This document shows, one piece after another, positions 28,849-37,568 of a DNA stretch of 64,000 nucleotides (its first letter is position 1; each line of letters starts with the position of its first letter). This stretch comes from Burkholderia pseudomultivorans (GTDB lineage: Bacteria > Pseudomonadota > Gammaproteobacteria > Burkholderiales > Burkholderiaceae). A program made the translations under genes and the position numbers. The notes below the pieces were generated by a model. The model did not search any database, was not told where the DNA came from, and was given only the letters and a program-made list of their open reading frames with translations. The stretch spans positions 124,001 to 188,000 of the forward strand of contig NZ_CABVPP010000002.1 in the NCBI RefSeq assembly GCF_902499075.1, in the 5' to 3' direction.

Positions 28849-29994
28849 ATGCAATCGGCCGATCGGCACAACGCCGCGCGCGAAGCCGATGCACGCTCGA
28901 GGAACGTCTCCATGTCCGACAAGCACGTCGCGCTGGCGAGTCATATCCGACGACTCTGTTCGCTCGGCGTCGAGCCGCGCCTCGTGATTCCTCATGTGAT
29001 TGAAGCCGCGCGGCAGATCGTCGGCGCCGACTGGGGCATGTTCTTCTATGCCGACGAACACTACGCGCTGTCGGACGTGTACAGCGAGAACGACACGGTC
29101 CATACGGTATTGCCGTCGTACTTCATGAACGTGCACAACACGGCCCGCCAGGAAGTGCTCGGCATCACGTTCTCGGATGCGATGCGTCGCGGACGCGGCT
29201 TCGTGAACAGCGCGCATTACGACGATGCGCTGCTGTCGAGCGCGATGTATGCGGACCTGTGGCGGCCGACCTCGATGCGCCACTGCCTCGAATTGACGGC
29301 CACGGACGGCGCGCGCGGCTGGGGCAGCCTGCAGCTTGCGCGTGCCCCGGGCAGTCGTCCGTTTTCCGAAAAGCATCATCGCGACATCGAACCGGTCGCG
29401 CGGCACCTCGCGCATGCGCTGTCGCGGCCGGCTCGCCCGCCGCTGCACGAAGCGGAAGGCAGCCGGTCCGCGATCGTCGTCGTCGACGGCGACGGCCGGT
29501 TCCTGCTGCACAACGCGGACAGCCTCCGGATGCTGTCGCTCGCGACCGGCGAAGCGCTCGCGTTCTACCGTCACGACCGCCTGCCCGCCTGGCTCGCGCC
29601 GCTGCTGTCGAACGTCAACCGGATCTGGCGCGGACAGCCCGCGCCGCCTGCCACGCTCGAGCGCCGCAATGCCGCCGGCCGGTTCCGTTTCAAGGCCTAT
29701 CGCCTCGCCGACACGCGCGCCGTGCAGCGCGATTTCTCGATCGTGATCTACATCGAGCATTTTGCGCCGCTCGAACTGGAAATCGAACGGCTCGGCTTCG
29801 AATTCGGCCTGACCGAGCGACAGCGCGAACTCTGCACGCAGCTCGTGCTTGGCCGCTCTCACAGCGAGATCGCAAGCGACCTGTCGTTGCGCAACAGCAC
29901 GGTCATCGATCACGTACGCAAGATCTATCGCAAGCTCAACGTGCACAACCACGACGAATTGCGCAGCGTGTTCCGGACCGGCTCGCATGACTAG
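28849..29994 (+). CDS. LuxR-type HTH regulator with GAF/PAS-like sensor region
   Basis: 381-aa transcription factor. Residues about 30-185 look like a GAF sensor (VIPHVIEAARQIVGADWGMFFY; aromatic and charged). A PAS-like part follows (SAIVVVDGDGRFLLHNADSLRML). The C terminus is a LuxR HTH (GLTERQRELCTQLVLGRSHS and NSTVIDHVRKIYRKLNV). No autoinducer-binding domain signature and no luxI nearby, so it is an orphan responding to an unknown ligand. CAGGAG is 9 nt before ATG 28849. No response-regulator receiver domain. Confidence 0.85.
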   Translation: MQSADRHNAAREADARSRNVSMSDKHVALASHIRRLCSLGVEPRLVIPHVIEAARQIVGADWGMFFYADEHYALSDVYSENDTVHTVLPSYFMNVHNTARQEVLGITFSDAMRRGRGFVNSAHYDDALLSSAMYADLWRPTSMRHCLELTATDGARGWGSLQLARAPGSRPFSEKHHRDIEPVARHLAHALSRPARPPLHEAEGSRSAIVVVDGDGRFLLHNADSLRMLSLATGEALAFYRHDRLPAWLAPLLSNVNRIWRGQPAPPATLERRNAAGRFRFKAYRLADTRAVQRDFSIVIYIEHFAPLELEIERLGFEFGLTERQRELCTQLVLGRSHSEIASDLSLRNSTVIDHVRKIYRKLNVHNHDELRSVFRTGSHD

Positions 29995-30045
29995 CGCGAC
30001 CACGCCCATGCCCGGCGACACGCCAGTCGCATCGCCGAACGACCG

Positions 30046-31260
30046 TCACGCGGGCGCCCGCATCGTCCGCGTCTTCGCAAACGGCCGAAACGTCAACGCG
30101 ATCAGGCATGCGCCGATGCCGATCGCGAACGAACCGAGGTAGAGCCAGCCGTAGCTGCCGAACGCATCGACGATCAGGCCGCCCGCGACCGGCCCCGCCG
30201 CCATCCCGAGGCTGCCGGCCATCGCACTGCCGCCGATCACCGTGCCCATCATCCGCAGCGGAAAATTCTCGCGCGCGAGCACCGGATACAAGGGCATCAC
30301 GCCCGCGTAAATGAAGCCGAACAGCGTCGCGACCGCGTAGAAGCCGTCGAGCGTGCGCACGAAGTAGTAGCCGAGCGCGCCAAGCGCCTGCAGCAGCAGC
30401 CCGGCGACCAGCATGCGCTTCGCGCCGAGCCGGTCGCCGAGGATCCCGAACGCGATCCGCCCGCCCATGCCGGCGAGCCCTTCGACGCTGTAGATCGATA
30501 CCGCGACGATCAACGGGATCCCGCAGGTCACCGCGTAGCTGACCGTATGGAAGATCGGGCCGGAATGCGTCGCACAGCAGAAGAAGTTGGTCAGCAGCAG
30601 GATCATGAACTGCGGCGAGCGCAGCGCGTGCGCGACCGGCATCGACGAGTCGTCGGTACCGGCCGCAACCGGCGCCGGATGCGCGGCGTCGGACGACGGC
30701 GCGCGGCGGATCAAGAGCGCCGCCGGGATCATCACGACGGCCGCCAGCCCGGCGACGATCAGCATCGACGTGCGCCAGCCGTGCGTCGATACGAGCCAGG
30801 CGGCGAGCGGCGACATCGTCATCGGCGCCATCCCCATCCCGGCCGACACGAGCGACACCGCGAGGCTGCGATGCGTATCGAACCAGCCGGTCACGCACGC
30901 CATCACCGGCGCGAAGAACGCGGCGGTCGCTGTACCAACGACGACGCCGAAGATCGACTGGAACGCGAGCAAGGACGACGCGCGGCTGGCGAGCGCGACG
31001 CTCGCCGACAGCAGCACCGCGCCCATGATGACCACCGCCCGCGCACCGATGCGGTCCGACAGTGCACCCCACGCAATGCTGGCGAACGCCATCGCGATGA
31101 AACCGAGCGTCATCGCGCCGGAAATGCCGGTCATCGACCAGCCCGTGTCGCGCGCGATCGGCCGCAGGAACACGGGCAGCGAAAACATCGCGCCGGCCGC
31201 GATGCAGCCCATCAGGCTGCCCGCGGCGACGATTACCCAGCGATATCGAGATTGCAGCAT
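30046..31260 (-). CDS. Major facilitator superfamily transporter
   Basis: 404-aa carrier with 12 predicted helices. MFS motif A-like loop WGALSDRIGARAVVIMG after TM2 and GILGDRLGAKRMLV in the second half. Overall like the oxalate/monocarboxylate (OxlT/MCT-like) group. It lies back to back with the GntR/UTRA gene that heads the redox-ABC operon; the carrier may move the same substrate or a product, but this is positional inference. No fused domain. Confidence 0.85.
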   Translation of the reverse strand: MLQSRYRWVIVAAGSLMGCIAAGAMFSLPVFLRPIARDTGWSMTGISGAMTLGFIAMAFASIAWGALSDRIGARAVVIMGAVLLSASVALASRASSLLAFQSIFGVVVGTATAAFFAPVMACVTGWFDTHRSLAVSLVSAGMGMAPMTMSPLAAWLVSTHGWRTSMLIVAGLAAVVMIPAALLIRRAPSSDAAHPAPVAAGTDDSSMPVAHALRSPQFMILLLTNFFCCATHSGPIFHTVSYAVTCGIPLIVAVSIYSVEGLAGMGGRIAFGILGDRLGAKRMLVAGLLLQALGALGYYFVRTLDGFYAVATLFGFIYAGVMPLYPVLARENFPLRMMGTVIGGSAMAGSLGMAAGPVAGGLIVDAFGSYGWLYLGSFAIGIGACLIALTFRPFAKTRTMRAPA

Positions 31261-31581
31261 CTGGCGTCTCCTTGCGCGTATCGGTCACCGTGGGGCCGGG
31301 CGCCAACGGCGTCAACGCCGTCGCCAGCCCGGTCGACATGGGTACGACGCGCGACGCATCGGAAAATCGACATGCACGGGCACCGCGCAGGCAAATCGGT
31401 GAGGGGCGGTCGATTTTGGCGACGGATCGGGCGAGGATCGCGGGCTTCACATCGCGCCCGTGTCCGGACGGCCGCCCCGCTCCCCTTTTCCGGATTCGGA
31501 AAGTCGAAAGCAGAAATCGTTGGTTGGGACGCGCGATCGCGCTGGCTACACTCGCCCCATCTTGTCATAACAAGTCGACCG
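31261..31581. other. Divergent intergenic region, MFS / GntR operon
   Basis: 321 bp with no gene. Contains the palindrome at 31561-31574 next to the GntR start. The preceding 80 bp are AT-richer (about 31490-31560) and likely carry the promoter of the operon. Confidence 0.4.
31561..31574. promoter_or_regulatory. Putative GntR/UTRA operator
   Basis: Perfect palindrome CTTGT-CATA-ACAAG ending 7 bp before the GntR ATG. Its position over the ribosome-binding/5' region implies autorepression by the protein encoded directly after it. Confidence 0.55.
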
Positions 31582-32352
31582 ATGCCCTCACCCAATGTCG
31601 TACCGCTCACGCCCCCGCCGCTCTACGTGCAGATCAAGGACACGCTGCGCACGCGCATCCTCGACGGCACCTATGCGCCGCACAGCCGGATGCCGTCCGA
31701 GCATGCGCTATGCGCGATGTTCGACGTGAGCCGCATCACCGTGCGCCAGGCGCTCGGCGATCTGCAGAAGGAAGGCCTGCTGTTCAAGCTTCACGGCAAG
31801 GGCACCTTCGTGTCGAAGCCGAAGGCGTTCCAGAACGTCACGTCGCTGCAGGGCTTTGCCGAGGCGATGTCGTCGATGGGCTACGAGATCGTCAACCAGT
31901 TGCGCAGCCTGCGCACCGTCAAGGCCGACCGCCATCTCGCGACGAAACTGCACGTGCCGGAGGGCGCACCGCTCGTCGAGATTCACCGCGTGCGGCTGCT
32001 GAACCGCGAACCGGTGTCGCTCGAACAGACCTGGGTGCCGGAGGCGCTCGGCAAGCGTCTCGCGAACGCGGACCTCGCGACCCGCGACATCTTCCTGATC
32101 CTCGAGAACGACTGCGGCATCCCGCTCGGTCACGCCGACGTGTCGATCGACGCGATCCTCGCCGACGACGAGATCGTCGACGCGCTGCGCGTCGAGGAAA
32201 GCAGCCCGGTGCTGCGCATCGAGCGTCTGACGCACGACGCGTCGGGCACGCCGATCGATTACGAACATCTCTACTTCCGCGGCGACGCCTTCCAGTACCG
32301 GCTGCGCATCGACCGGCAGAAGACGCGCAAACCAGCAAGGAACCCGCGATGA
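31582..32352 (+). CDS. GntR family (HutC/UTRA) regulator of the redox-ABC operon
   Basis: 256-aa repressor. wHTH: PLYVQIKDTLRTRILDGTY, MPSEHALCAMFDVSRITVRQ, LHGKGTFVSKP. UTRA effector domain from about residue 95 (FAEAMSSMGYE, PLVEIHRVRLLNREPVSLEQ, and late YEHLYFRGDAFQYRLRI). UTRA ligands are often small organic acids, sugars or phosphonates/organosulfur-like compounds. The TGA overlaps the ATG of the flavoprotein gene (ATGA), so the regulator is co-translated with the enzymes it presumably controls; the operator lies directly upstream. Confidence 0.92.
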   Translation: MPSPNVVPLTPPPLYVQIKDTLRTRILDGTYAPHSRMPSEHALCAMFDVSRITVRQALGDLQKEGLLFKLHGKGTFVSKPKAFQNVTSLQGFAEAMSSMGYEIVNQLRSLRTVKADRHLATKLHVPEGAPLVEIHRVRLLNREPVSLEQTWVPEALGKRLANADLATRDIFLILENDCGIPLGHADVSIDAILADDEIVDALRVEESSPVLRIERLTHDASGTPIDYEHLYFRGDAFQYRLRIDRQKTRKPARNPR

Positions 32353-34088
32353 ACACCCATATCCAGGAATACGACATCGTCGTGGTCGGCGGCGGCACGG
32401 CCGGCCCGATGGCCGCGATCAAGGCGAAGGAGCGCGACCCGTCGCTGCGCGTGCTGCTGCTCGAGAAGGCCAACGTGAAACGCAGCGGCGCAATCTCGAT
32501 GGGCATGGACGGCCTGAACAACGCGGTGATCCCCGGCTATGCGACGCCCGAGCAGTACACGCGCGAGATCACGATCGCGAACGACGGGATCGTCGACCAG
32601 GCAGCGGTCCATGCGTACGCGACGCACAGCTTCGCGACGATCGAGCAGCTCGACCGCTGGGGCGTGAAGTTCGAAAAGGACGGCACCGGCGACTACGCGG
32701 TGAAGAAGGTGCATCACATGGGCTCGTACGTGCTGCCGATGCCCGAAGGGCACGACATCAAGAAGGTGTTGTACCGGCAGCTGAAACGCGCGCGCATCGC
32801 GATCACGAACCGGATCGTCGCGACCCGCGTGCTGACCGATGCGCAGGGCCATGCAAGCGGCGTGCTCGGCTTCGACTGCCGCACCGCGGAGTTCCACGTG
32901 ATCCGCGCGAAGGCCGTGATTCTCTGCTGCGGCGCGGCCGGCCGCCTGGGCCTGCCGGCATCCGGCTACCTGATGGGCACGTACGAGAACCCGACCAACG
33001 CCGGCGACGGCTACGCGATGGCCTATCACGCGGGCGCGGCGCTCGCGAACCTCGAATGCTTCCAGATCAATCCGCTGATCAAGGACTACAACGGCCCTGC
33101 TTGCGCATACGTGACGGGGCCGCTCGGCGGGTTCACCGCGAACGGCAAGGGCGAACGCTTCATCGAATGCGACTACTGGAGCGGCCAGATGATGTGGGAG
33201 TTCTACCAGGAGCTGCAAAGCGGCAACGGCCCCGTGTTCCTGAAGCTCAACCATCTGGCGGAAGAAACCATCCAGACCATCGAGCAGATCCTGCACACGA
33301 ACGAGCGGCCGAGCCGCGGCCGCTTCCATGCCGGACGCGGAACCGACTACCGGCACCAGATGGTCGAGATGCACATCTCCGAGATCGGTTTCTGCAGCGG
33401 GCACAGCGCATCGGGCGTCTATGTGAACGCGCGAGCGGAAACGACCGTGCCGGGTCTCTACGCGGCGGGCGACATGGCCGCCGTCCCGCACAACTACATG
33501 CTCGGCGCCTTCACGTACGGCTGGTTTGCCGGGCAGAACGCCGCAGAATATGTTGCCGGTCGCGACCACGCGGCCGTCGACGACGCACAGGTCGATGCCG
33601 AACGCGCGCGCGTGCTGGCGCCGCTCGCGCGCGACCGCGGCCTCGCACCGGCGCAGGTCGAATACAAGCTGCGCCGCATGGTGAACGACTACCTGCAGCC
33701 GCCGAAGGTGACGCGCAAGATGGAAATCGGCTTGCAGCGTTTTGCCGAAATTTCTGAGGATATCGAATCGATCAAGGCCAGCCATCCGCACGAACTGATG
33801 CGTGCGGCCGAGGTGCGCGCGATCCGCGATTGCGCCGAAATGGCCGCGCGCGCGTCGCTGTTCCGCACCGAGAGCCGCTGGGGGCTTTACCACCACCGCG
33901 TCGATTTCCCGCACCGCAACGATGCCGAGTGGTTCTGCCACACGTGGCTGAGCAAGGGCGCCGACGGCGCGATGCGCAGCGAGAAGCGCGCGGTCGAGCC
34001 GTACATCGTGCCGCTCGCCGACGACGAGCGCAGCGCCTACGCGCATCTGCGCATCCGTGAACCGGCCGCGCTCGCGGCCGCCCTCTGA
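32349..34088 (+). CDS. Fumarate reductase/succinate dehydrogenase-type (AprA-like) flavoprotein
   Basis: FAD oxidoreductase of 579 aa. FAD motif DIVVVGGGTAGPMAA (about residues 8-22), then SGAISMGMDGLNNAV (flavin loop, like adenylylsulfate reductase alpha), an ALANLECFQINPL segment, and the C-terminal PGLYAAGDMAAVPHNYMLGA. It lacks iron-sulfur cysteines, which are supplied by the ferredoxin encoded 11 bp downstream. It may be the catalytic unit for an oxidised sulfur or nitrogen compound delivered by the ABC importer. AsfA of the Pseudomonas aryl-sulfonate cluster is the nearest functional analogue I can recall; true APS reductase is unlikely as partner genes are absent. Confidence 0.85.
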   Translation: MNTHIQEYDIVVVGGGTAGPMAAIKAKERDPSLRVLLLEKANVKRSGAISMGMDGLNNAVIPGYATPEQYTREITIANDGIVDQAAVHAYATHSFATIEQLDRWGVKFEKDGTGDYAVKKVHHMGSYVLPMPEGHDIKKVLYRQLKRARIAITNRIVATRVLTDAQGHASGVLGFDCRTAEFHVIRAKAVILCCGAAGRLGLPASGYLMGTYENPTNAGDGYAMAYHAGAALANLECFQINPLIKDYNGPACAYVTGPLGGFTANGKGERFIECDYWSGQMMWEFYQELQSGNGPVFLKLNHLAEETIQTIEQILHTNERPSRGRFHAGRGTDYRHQMVEMHISEIGFCSGHSASGVYVNARAETTVPGLYAAGDMAAVPHNYMLGAFTYGWFAGQNAAEYVAGRDHAAVDDAQVDAERARVLAPLARDRGLAPAQVEYKLRRMVNDYLQPPKVTRKMEIGLQRFAEISEDIESIKASHPHELMRAAEVRAIRDCAEMAARASLFRTESRWGLYHHRVDFPHRNDAEWFCHTWLSKGADGAMRSEKRAVEPYIVPLADDERSAYAHLRIREPAALAAAL

Positions 34089-34099
34089 GGAGCCTCACC

Positions 34100-34345
34100 G
34101 TGCCCCATACCCCGCACGACATCTTCCTGCGCAGCAGCGCGCCCGTCACGATCGACGAGGAACGCTGCATCGCCGACAAAGGCTGCACCGTCTGCGTCGA
34201 CGTATGCCCGCTCGACCTGCTCGCGATCGACGTCGGCAAGGGCAAGGCCTACATGCAGTTCGACGAATGCTGGTACTGCATGCCGTGCGAGCGCGATTGC
34301 CCGACCGGCGCGGTCAAGGTCGACATCCCGTACCTGCTGCGCTGA
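34100..34345 (+). CDS. Two-cluster ferredoxin, partner of the flavoprotein (AprB-like)
   Basis: 81-aa iron-sulfur protein with eight Cys at positions 23, 29, 32, 36, 57, 60, 63 and 67, i.e. two [4Fe-4S] sets. The first has an unusual x5 gap (C23-x5-C29) and the second is regular C-x2-C-x2-C-x3-CP. Acidic overall. Start is GTG with GAGGAG 8 nt upstream. Follows the flavoprotein directly; the pair resembles AprAB/AsfAB, with electrons moving between FAD and the two clusters. Confidence 0.9.
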   Translation: MPHTPHDIFLRSSAPVTIDEERCIADKGCTVCVDVCPLDLLAIDVGKGKAYMQFDECWYCMPCERDCPTGAVKVDIPYLLR

Positions 34346-34395
34346 CCCGGCGCAAGACCGGTGCATCGATTCCCTCTTTCCGGATTCCGAACATC

Positions 34396-35829
34396 ATGAA
34401 CCCCACGCTACGGATTTTCCGCCTGTTCGCCGCATCGCTCGTCGTCGCCGCCACCGGCTTCGCGCATGCCGAAACGATTCGCGTCGCGATCGGCACGCAG
34501 GACACGACGATCAACTGCGCGACCGGCGGCCTGCTGATTCGCGAACTGCACCTGCTCGACAAGTACCTGCCGCGCACCGGCAAATACCAGGGCGTGAAAT
34601 ACGACGTGCAATGGAAGGACTTCACGTCCGGCGCGCCGCTGACCAACGAGATGGTCGCCGGCAAGCTCGACTTCGGTGCGATGGCCGACTTTCCCGGCGC
34701 GCTGAACGGCGCGGCGTTCCGCAAGGCCGGCCGCAGCAGCGTATTCATCACCGTGCTCGACGGCAGCATCGACGGCAGCGGCAACGGCATCGTCGTGCCG
34801 ACGAGCTCGCCGGCGCGCTCGCTGGCCGACCTGAAGGGCAAGACGATCTCGGTGCCGTTCGCGTCGACCGCGCACGGGATGCTGCTGCGCGCAATCAAGG
34901 CGCAGGGCTGGAACCCCGACACCGACGTGAACATCGTCACGCAGGCGCCGGAGGTGGCCGGCAGCGCGCTGAAGGCGAACAAGATCGACGCGCATGCGGA
35001 CTTCGTGCCGTTCGCGGACCTGTTCCCGTATCGCGGCATCGCGCGCAAGATCTACGACGGCGCGCAAAGCCACGCACCGACCTTCCACGGCGCGCTCGTC
35101 GACGCGGCCTATGCGCAGCGCTATCCGGAAGTGGTCGTCGCGTACCTGCGGGCCGTGATCGAGGCGAACCGGCTGCTCGCGCAGAATCCGGAGAAGTACA
35201 GTCTGCTGATCGAGAAGGTCACCGGCATCGACGCACCGGTCGATTACCTGTATCACGGCCCGCTCGGCATCCAGACCCGCGACCTGACGTGGAAGCCGGA
35301 ATACCGGCAGGCCGTCGCCACTGCGATCGATACGCTCAAGCTGCTGAAGAAGACCGACACCGCGCCCGATCCCGCGACCTTCATCGACGATCGCTACATC
35401 CGCGCGGCCTTCAAGGCGTCGGGGCTCGACTACGATGCGGCGCTCAAGCATTACGGCAAGCAGCCGCTCGTCGCGAACGATGCATCGACCGGCAAGCCGA
35501 TTCGCGATTTCAACGATGTCGCACAGGTCTGGCTCGCCGGCGACGAAGCCGTGCGCCACTACGCGAGCCCGACCGCCGCGTTCGCCGCGTTCGCCGCGCT
35601 CGATAAGCTCGGCCCGTCCGCGAAGGTGCGCGCGGTGTACGTGCACGACCACGCGAGCGGCCTGAAACTGTTCGCCGACCAGGCGTGGTACGTGAAAGAC
35701 GCGCGCGGCACGCTCACCGCGTTCCTGCTGAAGACGGGCGCCGACGCATACGCGCAGCAGGTGTCGGGTGCGGTCGTCGACTATGCGGCCGCGAAGACCG
35801 GCGCCGCGCAGGCGCTCGCCGTACGCTGA
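34396..35829 (+). CDS. ABC transporter substrate-binding protein fused to a NosL-like C-terminal domain
   Basis: Exported binding protein of 477 aa, about 150 longer than SsuA/TauA/NrtA relatives. Signal peptide MNPTLRIFRLFAASLVVAATG with cleavage after AHA. The sulfonate/nitrate binding domain occupies about residues 26-360 (ITVRVAI-like opening, GAMADFPGALNG, GKTISVPFASTAHG). The extra part, about residues 388-467, has RAVYVHDHAS, FADQAWYV, TAFLLKTGADAYAQ and VSGAVVDYAAA, an order and spacing like the copper-chaperone NosL, but without NosL's Cys/Met metal motif. AGCGC-only weak ribosome site. Comparison to NosL is from memory. Confidence 0.8.
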   Translation: MNPTLRIFRLFAASLVVAATGFAHAETIRVAIGTQDTTINCATGGLLIRELHLLDKYLPRTGKYQGVKYDVQWKDFTSGAPLTNEMVAGKLDFGAMADFPGALNGAAFRKAGRSSVFITVLDGSIDGSGNGIVVPTSSPARSLADLKGKTISVPFASTAHGMLLRAIKAQGWNPDTDVNIVTQAPEVAGSALKANKIDAHADFVPFADLFPYRGIARKIYDGAQSHAPTFHGALVDAAYAQRYPEVVVAYLRAVIEANRLLAQNPEKYSLLIEKVTGIDAPVDYLYHGPLGIQTRDLTWKPEYRQAVATAIDTLKLLKKTDTAPDPATFIDDRYIRAAFKASGLDYDAALKHYGKQPLVANDASTGKPIRDFNDVAQVWLAGDEAVRHYASPTAAFAAFAALDKLGPSAKVRAVYVHDHASGLKLFADQAWYVKDARGTLTAFLLKTGADAYAQQVSGAVVDYAAAKTGAAQALAVR

Positions 35830-35870
35830 GCCCGGCTCTCCTTCTCCACTCATCGACACCGGACATTCGC

Positions 35871-36746
35871 ATGGCCGCCACCTTCGAACTCGCCAAACGT
35901 CGTCTCCCCGACCCGCCGCGCGCGAGCGACGGCTTCGCGTCGCGCGCCGCCACGCGCGACCGCTCCACCTCGCTGCACCGCCGCGCCTCGCGGATCGCGT
36001 CGCTCGCCGCATGCGTCGCGCTGTGGCAGGCGGCCGTCCACTGGCGGCTGTCGCTCAGCATCGTCACGTTCGCGAACGTGCCCGCGCCGACCGACGTCGG
36101 CCCGGCACTCTGGTCGTTCCTGCAATCGCCGAAGCTGCCGATGCACCTGCTCGCGAGCGTCACGCGCGTGCTGGCGGGATTCGTTGCGGCGGCCGTCGCG
36201 GGCATCGGCCTCGGGCTCGCGATCGGCCGCTACCGCGCGCTCGAGGATACGCTGCTGCCGCCGCTCGAGGTGCTGCGACCGATCCCCGCCGTCGCGTGGA
36301 TTCCGCTCGCGATCCTGATGTTTCCGTCGTCGGAACTCAGCATGATGTTCATCACCTTCGTCGGCGCGCTGTTCCCGATCCTGCTGAACACCGTGCACGG
36401 CGCCGAGGCCGTCGATCCGCGGCTCGTCGCGACCGCGCGCAGCCTCGGCACGCGCGGCCTCGCGCTCTATGCGGAAGTGATCCTGCCCGGCGCCGCGCCG
36501 GCGATCTTCACGGGCCTGTCGATCGGCATGGGCACCGCATGGTTCTGCCTCGTCACGGCAGAAATGATCGCGGGCCAGTACGGCATCGGCTACTTCACAT
36601 GGGAGTCCTACACGCTGCAGAACTATCCGGACATCGTGGTCGGGATGGCGTTGATCGGCCTGCTCGGGATGGGCAGCAGCCTGCTCGTCAAGCGGATCGG
36701 TGCGGCCCTCACGCCGTGGTACGCGCCGCGCGGAGGCCGGCCGTGA
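35871..36746 (+). CDS. ABC transporter permease (sulfonate/nitrate/taurine type)
   Basis: Inner-membrane subunit of 291 aa with a polar N terminus (about 45 aa), then about six helices. The BPD_transp_1 EAA loop is seen as AEVILPGAAPAIFTGLSIGM. Family SsuC/TauC. Its TGA overlaps the GTG of the ATPase gene (GTGA). Forms the importer with the binding protein upstream and the ATPase downstream. Confidence 0.93.
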   Translation: MAATFELAKRRLPDPPRASDGFASRAATRDRSTSLHRRASRIASLAACVALWQAAVHWRLSLSIVTFANVPAPTDVGPALWSFLQSPKLPMHLLASVTRVLAGFVAAAVAGIGLGLAIGRYRALEDTLLPPLEVLRPIPAVAWIPLAILMFPSSELSMMFITFVGALFPILLNTVHGAEAVDPRLVATARSLGTRGLALYAEVILPGAAPAIFTGLSIGMGTAWFCLVTAEMIAGQYGIGYFTWESYTLQNYPDIVVGMALIGLLGMGSSLLVKRIGAALTPWYAPRGGRP

Positions 36747-37531
36747 GCGCGGCCGGGCTTGCATCGACCGCGCCGGGCCGCGTCGGCGTGCGGGCGCTGA
36801 CGATCGAACTCGGCCCGCCGCACGCGCGCTTCGCGGCGCTCGACGCGCTCGACGTCGACATCGCGCCGGGTGAATTCGTCTGCGTGCTCGGCCCGTCGGG
36901 ATGCGGGAAATCGACGCTGCTCGGCGCGCTCGCCGGCCATGTCGCGGCCACCGAAGGCGAGATCGTCGTCGACGGCGTGCCGGTCGACCGCCCGCATCCC
37001 GATCGCGGGCTCGTGTTCCAGCAGCACACGCTGTTTCCATGGAAACGCGTGATCGACAACGTCGCGTTCGGCCTGAAGATGAAGGGCGTGCCTGCCCGCG
37101 AGCGTCGGAGAGAAGCGGCTGCACTGCTGGAACTCGTCGGGCTCGGCGGCTACGGCGCGCACTACCCGGCCCAGCTGTCCGGCGGCATGCAGCAGCGCGT
37201 CGAGATTGCTCGCGTGCTGATCAACCGGCCGCGCATCCTGCTGATGGACGAGCCGTTCGGTGCGCTCGACGCGCAGACGCGCCGGATGATGCAGACGCTG
37301 CTGCTCGACATCTGGTCGCGGATCGGCACGACCGTGTTGTTCGTCACGCACGACATCGAGGAAGCGCTGTTTCTCGGCGATCGCATCCTGATGCTGTCGC
37401 CACGGCCCGCACGCCTGGTCGCCGACATTCGGGTGCCGCTTGCGCGGCCGCGCACCGACGACAGCACGACCGATCCCGCGTTCATCGACATCAAGCGCCG
37501 CTGCCTCGCGCTGCTGCGCGACGCGGGATGA
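36743..37531 (+). CDS. ABC transporter ATP-binding protein (sulfonate/nitrate/taurine type)
   Basis: 262-aa nucleotide-binding subunit. Walker A GPSGCGKST, Q-loop VFQQHTLFPW, signature LSGGMQQRVEIARVL, Walker B ILLMDEPFGALDAQ, switch His in FVTHDIEEAL. SsuB/TauB family. GTG start coupled to the permease stop. Short Ala/Pro-rich N-terminal tail before the core. Confidence 0.95.
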   Translation: MSAAGLASTAPGRVGVRALTIELGPPHARFAALDALDVDIAPGEFVCVLGPSGCGKSTLLGALAGHVAATEGEIVVDGVPVDRPHPDRGLVFQQHTLFPWKRVIDNVAFGLKMKGVPARERRREAAALLELVGLGGYGAHYPAQLSGGMQQRVEIARVLINRPRILLMDEPFGALDAQTRRMMQTLLLDIWSRIGTTVLFVTHDIEEALFLGDRILMLSPRPARLVADIRVPLARPRTDDSTTDPAFIDIKRRCLALLRDAG

Positions 37532-37568
37532 TCCCGCGCCGCCCCCTCACCGCTCCGACCATTTGCCC

